Below are positions 57,325 through 64,000 of a stretch of 64,000 nucleotides of DNA, piece after piece; position 1 is the stretch's first letter, and every line of letters begins with the position of its first letter. The DNA is from Torymus aiolomorphi (taxonomy: Eukaryota; Arthropoda; Insecta; Hymenoptera; Torymidae). Under the pieces are notes generated by a model that saw only the letters and a program-made list of their open reading frames with translations, made no database searches and was not told the DNA's origin. The stretch covers positions 174,475,978 to 174,539,977 of the forward strand of contig CM070876.1 in the NCBI GenBank assembly GCA_036365515.1. The letters are read 5' to 3'. The translations under genes were made by a program, and so were the position numbers.

Positions 57325-57849
57325 AATTGAAATTATACTTCTAATTTTGATTCTTTTAATAGTCCGTTATAATTTTCGTCATCTTCTTCTTTTATTTTCT
57401 ATAAAATATCGTCAATTGTTGATTTTATCATTTCTTACACCATCTTAATAAAAAAAAGCAAATAAAATATTATGTAAACACAAATATCAGTGGCAGCTAA
57501 TAAAACATTTACACACATTTCTAAAGACAAAATGAGTGAATATAAAATTATATGCCAATGAACCATAACCGTTTTAACTTTAAAATTTTTATCTCAAAAT
57601 TGAGAGAGAGTAATTCTTACTATATTCACTTCAAATCGCGATTATTTGAAAAATTAGTTCAAACTCAAAATAATTGACCAGCGTATCTGAATAATTTCAT
57701 GTTTCTGCAGAGCTCACTGTAAATTAACCTCAATCAAAAATAAAAGCAAGTAAACAACACGCGCATGTATCGTGCGTCATTTCTATTTTCTAGTTGTTTT
57801 CTCTAGTTATCATGCGACAAAGAAAAGAACTTTGCAAAATACGAACATT
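57325..57849. other. AT-rich DNA, no gene
   Basis: Nothing recognised on either strand. Confidence 0.4.
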
Positions 57850-58690
57850 TTCAAAATCAAATATCTCAAAAAGTAATCGTATGATCTTGATAAAAATTCG
57901 CACACATATTATCTATATCACATACAAAATTTTCTATAAATTTGGAGCTGATAAACGGAGCCGTTCTCGAAAAATTACGATTTGAAAAAAAGATTAAAAA
58001 AATGTTAACCTCAAATATTTCTGAAATTTCTGGACTAATCATTTTGCCCAAAGAACTCGACCGAGAGCTGTAAAAAATCTACATCTACAAGGAATTTCAA
58101 AGCGATTAAGTCAATTTTACTCCCGTAATCGTTAGACATACAAAACTCACTTTTTTCACATTTCAATTTTTTACTCAAAAACTAGTCGACAAATGAATTC
58201 AAATTTTTACAGATTACAGCTATTTATATTCTGTATTATCACGATTTTTCTCAAGAAAATTTACCGTTTAGTTTAGGAGTTATAAGCTTTTAAAAAACAC
58301 GTTTTTGTTAATAACAAAAGAACCGTGATAGCTAGAGAAATTTCTTTTTTTAGAAAATATAGGTATTTTAATGCTCTTTCGAATGCTATCCATTCGATTC
58401 AAATATCTCGATCTTATCATTAAAAATCAATTAAAAAGCAAAAATCAATTTTGAGAAAATCGAAAATTCGAAATAAAACAAAAACGCATCGGCGAATCAA
58501 AAAACGAATTTTTGAGCCACCATCACACAAAAAAAAAACAAAAACTAGAGGGCTGTGCCCCCCTGCGTGTCTCGCTGCGCTCGACATGCCCCCCCCCCCC
58601 CCCCCGCGCCCCACACACACCTGCTCCTCGCTTCGCTCGTCGCCCACCCCCTCCCTATGTAAAAACGAAGTTTTTACATAATAGGCACGA
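57850..58690 (-). repeat. R1-related second copy with GC-rich cap
   Basis: 57958-58545 parallels 56483-57055 (offset 1475), for example GAGCCGTTCT, AACTCGACCGAGA and AATCGAAAATTCGAAAT. Instead of the R1 snap-back it continues into a GC-rich cap with TCTCGCTGCGCTCGA, a C17 run, CTCGCTTCGCTCGTCG and a perfect hairpin TATGTAAAAAC/GTTTTTACATA (58656-58680). GGCACGACCGC follows, also found inverted near 62240. Confidence 0.55.
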
Positions 58691-59389
58691 CCGCAATGCT
58701 CAGAAAAACCTTATAATTTTATTATTGCATTAATTGTAATACCTATTTTCATTGTTATTATCATTAGAATACACATAAAGACATCTCTGCAGTAAAATTT
58801 AAATGGAAATTATGCATTTACTATTACACATTTATTATTTTTTGTAGAAAATTTGCCTTTTAATTCTACACATATATACATATGTAGATAACTTTTCAAA
58901 AAGTCTATGATTCATATAAATTAAGTATTATTAATTAATATGATTAAAGTACACATAGGAATATTAAATGTATAAGTACTATGATTGCAATTATATTTGA
59001 AATTAAAAACATTGTTTTCATAGTTTCTATTTGAATTATAATGATAGTTTTTATTTTTATTTATGCAAATGTTGAATAGAAAAAAAGTTTTTTTTCAATG
59101 TTATTCACAACTTTTGTACTTGAAATTTTTGTGTTACGTAAAATGCTTTTGAATAATATAAGAAAAAATACCGTGTCATTACTCCCGATTAATACAAAAA
59201 TATAAAGTTAAATTTTACACAGTTTTAACGAAAACTGTAGACTAATCACTCACTGGTATTCGTAAACTTACACATATACCGTATACAATCTCAATTACGA
59301 AAAAATACTCGAAGCACATGCACACATACACTAATACCGCGAATAGGAGAAAAACAAAAAAAGAAAACCCAACACTGGTGCATTCGGCA
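58691..59389. other. AT-rich DNA, no gene
   Basis: Long AT-rich stretch; short ORFs only, none with a motif. Confidence 0.4.
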
Positions 59390-59516
59390 ATGGTAATCTG
59401 TCTTGGTGCTGCGTGCGTGCAGAGTACAGGAGCCGTAACCGTAACGGCTATCTCGGCTATAGGCTGCGTTCGCACCAGCGGAAAAACGCATGCGATCCAC
59501 GTGACCGTGAGCGCTC

Positions 59517-59586
<70 letters not shown>

Positions 59587-59780
59587 CGCGCTTTCTGCTA
59601 CTAGCCCTATAGTGAGTCTGTGTTGACTGCGGTCCTACGGCGGCGTGCGTGCGCATATGTCCATGGTGTGTGATGTCAACAATCGCCGGCTCCCGGCGTT
59701 CCCAGTGATGACGGTAGCTGCTGCAATATGCCGCCCGGAGAATATCGTCCCTTTCATCGTGTTACTGGTTAATGATGATA
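59390..59780. other. GC-richer patch with (TG)n
   Basis: (TG)n spans about 59519-59575 within a CpG-bearing patch. The 90-102 aa ORFs here run through or next to the repeat and lack domains. Confidence 0.4.
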
Positions 59781-59859
59781 TTCGTCAGAGACAGGAAGGC
59801 AGCATGTCGACAGCGAGAGCAAATTTCGTAAGCCCTTTCTCGTTCCTAACCTCTCTGAT

Positions 59860-60400
59860 AGGTAAGCTGATGATACTTTCTCTTTGTTGCAGGTATCTGG
59901 CGACGAGAGTAGTGTAAACGATTGGCACTGCTCCAGAATCTTTCTTGAGTGTGGTGATGTTGCTTGGCTCATTTATTTATTAGTCATATGTGGTTTTCAG
60001 ATACTCAATTTTCCATGTGTGTGTTTGACTCTTATACTAGTGGCTCTGTGCATAGTTAATCTACTGCTGGTGCCTTCAGCGACTCTCAGACTGGAGGTGT
60101 ATTCAGCAATGAAAAAACCAATGAGGCTCTACCAGTCTTTCCCCTCTAATTGATACAGGTAGATGATGCAGCGAGAATAGTGAACAACAACCAAACTTTT
60201 CTTTTATATGGTAATGTTTTTTGTCTCATCTATTCATTAGTCATATGTGGTTTCTAGGTGCTCAACTCTCCTCGCTTGTCTCCCAGATCAGTGGCTGATC
60301 TGTTCATGTGTTTTGTTCATCCCTACTGTGAGGCAGTCCTTGAGATTGAGACACACACAACAGTCTCTATCAGTATTTTCTTCCCAGATGGCTATTAGAT
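59860..60400. repeat. Degenerate roughly 265-bp direct repeat
   Basis: Two diverged copies begin near 59894 (GTATCTGGCGACGAGAGTAGTG) and 60159 (GTAGATGATGCAGCGAGAATAGTG), and both continue with ATTAGTCATATGTGG. Each is preceded by a CAG that could be a 3' splice site, and 59858 reads GATAG/GTAAGC. No exon could be established. Confidence 0.45.
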
Positions 60401-61550
60401 AATTCTGAGCAGACTGTCATCCTAGGAGTAGTGCCCGGCCTGGACCATCCAGCCTCATTTTGCAGCTTCTCCAGCTCTATCAGTGATCTTCAAGTGTTAG
60501 TGCTTTAGAATGTGAGGGGATAGATAATTAGGAATTGGGAGATATCATAAAAGTGCTGTGTGTGTGGTTAGATGCGATACGGGTAGGCAGTTGTCGCTGG
60601 TCATATTAGCTCATCTAGTTAATTTCTGAGTTTAGTCAGGGTATACGAACTCATTTCAGGATCTCTGTTGTTTTAAAATACATCCTTATGTATTTCACAG
60701 ACTTTTACTAAGTGAGGCTTGCCTATTTAATAGTTTTCCAGCACACTGTAAAACTGACAAACAAAGTCAACATTGCATTCTTTATATATTCAACTTTACT
60801 ATATTACAAAATCTATAAGACATACATTACACTAGTTTTTTTTGCGTGATATAATATTACTTTATTAACATGTAATTTTATAATATTAGACAATTTTGAT
60901 TCCCTTAGTTAAATCGCTTAGGTTCTGTGAACATAATTAACAGGTTAAGCTGTGTAATTTTATATCAAATTTCTATTTATTATCTAAACAGTAAGATAAC
61001 ATAATTATAGATTTTTAACAACCGAATTTTTAAACATTTTTCCAATTTTGATTTTACTACATACTAAGTTCTCTAGATCATTGACAAGAAATTGTAAGTT
61101 TTAAAAGCTTTTATGTAACAGTTTTTGTTAGTTATTGTTTTAGTTTTTTATAGGTATTTAAACGATATCGATATCCTTCGTATTTAAGAGTTCTATTGGA
61201 AATCAATTCTTTGTACGATAAGCAAAAATCGTCTATTTTATGTATATTTTGGCGTTTAAAATCGTTTTTATAAGCTTAACTCGTCAGGAATTGATTTTAG
61301 ACAAAAATATTAAATAAGAATAAGTTTTATTTCAATGTTATCTACAACTTTTGTATTTAACATTTTTGTGTAAAATCAAATCCTGTTGAGTTACAGCCGA
61401 AAATAGTCCGTTTTTTAACTTTTTTTAACGTTTTTCGCAGTTATATTAGGCAAATATTGCTCGTAGAGAAAAGTGTACACCAGAAAAAGTGTGTATTTTA
61501 ATTAGTTTTAGCAGATAAACCGGTACATATTAGCTTAAAATGAATTTTTC
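60401..61550. other. AT-rich DNA, no gene
   Basis: Apart from moderately complex sequence to about 60650, this is AT-rich and featureless. Confidence 0.4.
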
Positions 61551-61919
61551 TATATCGACGGCTGAGAGGAAGAAGAACGTATCTCGACGCGCGGATGAAG
61601 AATGACGTATCTCGGCGCTCAGGTGAAGAACGACGTATCTCGGCGCGCGGATGAAGAACGACGTATTTCGCCGCGAAAATGAAGAACGACGTATCTCGGC
61701 GCTCGGTTGAAGAACGATGTATCTCGGCGCGCGGATGATCTCTTACGGCCAATGCACGGCCAGTATAGCGGCGAGATACGTCGTTCTTCAACCGAGCGCC
61801 GAGATACGTCGTTTTTCATCCGTGCGCCGAGATACGTCGTTCATCATCCGTGAGCCGAGATACGTCGTTCTTCATCCGCGCGCCGAGATACGTTCTTCTT
61901 CCTCTCAGCCGTCGATATA
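61551..61919. mobile_element. Foldback element made of 28-bp tandem units
   Basis: The ends TATATCGACGGCTGAGAGG and CCTCTCAGCCGTCGATATA are exact mirrors. The left arm has six head-to-tail 28-bp units (core GAACGACGTATCTCGGCGC), the right arm about four to five in reverse orientation, with a unique centre containing ACGGCCAATGCACGGCC. This is the architecture of FB-type foldback transposons (known class). The Arg/Ser-rich ORFs on both strands are translations of the 28-bp unit. Confidence 0.88.
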
Positions 61920-62249
61920 TAAGGCTTGAAAATCGATTTTTTGCAATTTTGCTTTGTGCCCGCATTTTGAAAATTTTTGATCGATCTTTCTCGTTAGAGA
62001 ACCAGCACTTCGGTATAATTAGAGGAGTATTTTCCCGCAATCCCGATAAAATCGGTCGAAAATTCGCTGAGATAATCCATAAACTTGATTACATACGAAC
62101 GTATATACATACATACATCATAGAAAACGCTCAAAATGAACTATTTCCGGGAGCAAAATAGTTTTTATACAGTAAATTGCTAGTTTTCGGGAAGTTACAA
62201 TTTTCACTCTGGTGAAAATATAAGGCTCTTCCGAGTAGCGGTCGTGCCT
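61920..62249. other. Unassigned stretch
   Basis: AT-rich, containing CGTATATACATACATACATC. It ends with the TTCCGAGTAGCGGTCGTGCC segment that is the inverted counterpart of 58682-58710. No gene. Confidence 0.4.
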
Positions 62250-62730
62250 AAAAATGAGACCTGTCCTGTCAAAATCGATCGAGTAGAAGCTCAGATCCAG
62301 GCGTACACACAGACACACACACACACACGTACACGCGCGGACGCAGGCACGCACGCACGCACACAGACACACATACATCCATACAGACATTTTTCAAAAA
62401 TCATGTATTTTGATTCCTAACACCTCGAAAAACAATTATAACATGTTTTTACAATAACTCAAAAAATTACTATCACAAAGCTTCCTCTAGGAGGAAGCAA
62501 AAAATAGACGTATTTCATCCAAAACACATTTTTTTCATATTTGAATTTCTTTCTCTAAAACTAGTCGACAGAATGGATTCAAATTTTTACAGATTATAGC
62601 TTTTTATATTCTGCATTACCATGATTTTCCTCAAAAAAATTGACCGTTTATTTTTGGAGTTATAAGCTTTAAAAAAACACGTTTTTGTTAATAACAAAAG
62701 AACCGCAATAGCTAATTTAATTTTTTTTTT
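62250..62730 (-). repeat. R1 family, third copy plus fragment
   Basis: Minus strand from snap-back GCTTCCTCCTAGAGGAAGC (62498-62480) through an impure (TG)n (about 62380-62305) to the GACAGGTCTCA motif near 62260, almost identical to 57324-57060. 62515-62730 repeats the GGAGTTATAAGCTTT..AACACGTTTTTGTTAATAAC block. Confidence 0.7.
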
Positions 62731-63375
62731 AAATATATCCTCCACGGATTTTTGATTTTATGTTCATTAAAGCAATCGAACAATTAAATAGATTTGCAAA
62801 TTTTAAGATTATATATAATATTGAACATACAAAATAATCGTAAAGCGTATCTATTTTAAAATAGTCAAGACTTTTCTGTGGGACAGTTACAATCATTCCC
62901 CTTGGTAGTAAATAGTATATTCTAAATGAGAAATTAAAATATCATTCATAATTTGTTCAGTTTGAGTTAGGTATTAGTTTCGTACATCTTAGAACAATCT
63001 TCAACCATAATAAAAAAAAAAATTAACACTTTTTTTGTAGAAAGATGATTATTAAATAGTAGTTTTCGTATTGCATAAAGTATAACTTTACGCCGTAATT
63101 GGTAATTGTTGGATATGATATACAGTAGTAGAAAAATCAAATACAGAAGGTAGATTCGGTGTCCCGAAAAGAATTTTTTTTTACTAATTGAACTTACCAT
63201 AAACCGTAAAATTTTGGTGTATTTTCCACAATCTTATTTTGGGAGTAATCGTTCAGTATCTAATCGTGTGACGTTATTAGCAGGAAGAATTAAGCTTAAT
63301 TTTTTCTTAATGTTTAAAATTTTATTTTTATCACATAAAACAAGTATTTTTTATACTAAGTTAGGTTTATAAATT
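62731..63375. other. AT-rich 3' flank of protease gene
   Basis: No ORF with a motif. It may hold the protease 3' UTR (minus strand), but no poly(A) signal was assigned. Confidence 0.4.
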
Positions 63376-63859
63376 TTAGAATCTGTGTCCAGTTTTATTT
63401 ACAATCCAATGATAGTATCTGTGCACCCTAGTGTACACTCCAGGATATGTTCTCGATCCCCAATCTGCATAAGTGGAAATGATTCCATAGAGTTTACCAT
63501 GAATAACACCAGGTCCACCAGAATCACCTTGGTCGAAATCAGGGTTTCCATCGCCCGCACAAAACATATTATCGGTTATGGGATCTGACCTGAAAACTCT
63601 TTGACAATGTTCTTGATTCACTACATGTACGTATGCAGCCTTCAAAATCGCACTATTCCCCTGATCTGGCTAAAAATAGTTCATTAAACTAACTAAAGAA
63701 ATTCTAAAAAAAGGAAATCATTCTCTGTGAAGGATAAGAACTTACCCCTGTGTCTCCAAAACCAGAAATCTGCATCAATTCACCTTCTCTGGGAATATTG
63801 CGTGGCTTTGCAATTTCTATAGGTTGTTGTTTAGTATTAAAATTAATAGGTTCTGTAAG
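63376..63859 (-). CDS. Trypsin-like serine protease, C-terminal two exons (partial)
   Basis: A secreted S1-family peptidase is expected. Exon 63859-63746 follows a 3' splice site (..TTTTTCATCCAG) and encodes LTEPINFN..ELMQISGFGDTG, the strand just after the catalytic Asp in this family. The intron 63745-63670 starts GTAAGT and ends TTTTTAG, phase 0. Exon 63669-63376 encodes PDQGNSAIL..NQEHCQRVF..DNMFCAGDG, then the catalytic GDSGGP (Ser195 by chymotrypsin numbering), PGVYTRV and a stop. Cys168 and Cys182 are present. The residue at the Cys191 position is Asp (NPDFDQGDSGGP) and the Cys220 region (DWGSRTYPGVY) also lacks Cys, so that conserved disulfide is lost as a pair. An Asp aligns with position 189, suggesting trypsin-like preference, but its register is uncertain. 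His57 and Asp102 exons lie outside the window, so activity cannot be judged. Confidence 0.9.
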
Positions 63860-64000
63860 CTGGATGAAAAATATAATGAAAATATTCGTGTTAGTCACAA
63901 GTTCTTAGTTCATGATCAAGAATTAAAATTTGTACTGAAATTTATTTAACAAGTTTCGAAGTTGTATAAAACTATTATTACACACATTAAAATACTAATA
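63860..64000 (-). other. Intron of the protease gene, window edge
   Basis: AT-rich sequence upstream (minus strand) of the 3' splice site at 63860/63859. The preceding exon is beyond the window. Confidence 0.6.

Noticed and set aside
59645..60153. Overlapping 90- and 89-aa ORFs as exons of a membrane protein
   Set aside because: They overlap a degenerate direct repeat; the hydrophobic stretches are not shared by the second repeat copy, and no consistent splice pair could be drawn.
61498..61819. 97-aa and 66-aa ORFs with repeated RRDTSFF segments
   Set aside because: They are translations of the 28-bp repeat unit on the minus strand.
61551..61919. CRISPR-like array of 28-bp repeats
   Set aside because: Units are contiguous without spacers and are mirrored in a second arm; this is a eukaryotic foldback element.

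Overview
The window reads as nuclear DNA from an arthropod, most likely an insect and perhaps a parasitoid wasp. It is AT-rich, intron-bearing and full of (GA)n and (TG)n microsatellites, tRNA-derived SINE-like sequences, MITEs and foldback repeats. There are no operons, no rRNA and no long host ORF. The host assignment rests on overall style plus one spliced protease gene; I cannot name the species.

The left quarter is dominated by one exceptional object: a complete LTR-type retrotransposon at 3246-19392 (about 16.1 kb), on the minus strand. Its two direct terminal repeats are about 4.9 kb each and almost identical, begin TG and end CA, and are bracketed by a 4-bp target duplication (CGAT). 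The interior carries a PPT-like run beside one LTR and a PBS-like sequence near the other. It encodes one 696-residue gag-like protein (three CCHC knuckles at the N-terminus, then a 140-residue domain in tandem duplicate) and shows no reverse transcriptase, protease or integrase. Each LTR contains nine hairpins sharing the apical motif CT-CGTAA-AG on differing but self-complementary stems, followed by four hairpins sharing a second apical motif.

From about 19.4 to 60 kb the sequence alternates CpG-rich islands of 0.4-1 kb, which hold no credible ORF, with AT-rich stretches and mobile-element debris. Two plus-strand sites (23286 and 46762) match the consensus of recursive (ratchet) splice sites, so this stretch may be a very long intron of a plus-strand gene and the islands its regulatory elements. 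That is inference. The debris includes: a tRNA-headed palindrome (20514-21096); tandem CG-loop hairpins at several loci; a TIR-bounded tyrosine-recombinase element with a damaged gene (33269-34930); tandem duplications (41.0-42.6 kb, 52.7-53.25 kb); a 1.2-kb near-perfect inverted repeat (43190-46183); several MITEs; and a dispersed family beginning with the snap-back GCTTCCTCYTAGAGGAAGC.

The right end holds a foldback element built from exact 28-bp units (61551-61919) and, on the minus strand, the last two exons visible of a trypsin-like serine protease (63376-63859) whose 5' exons lie beyond the window. This is the only host protein-coding gene I can support with confidence.
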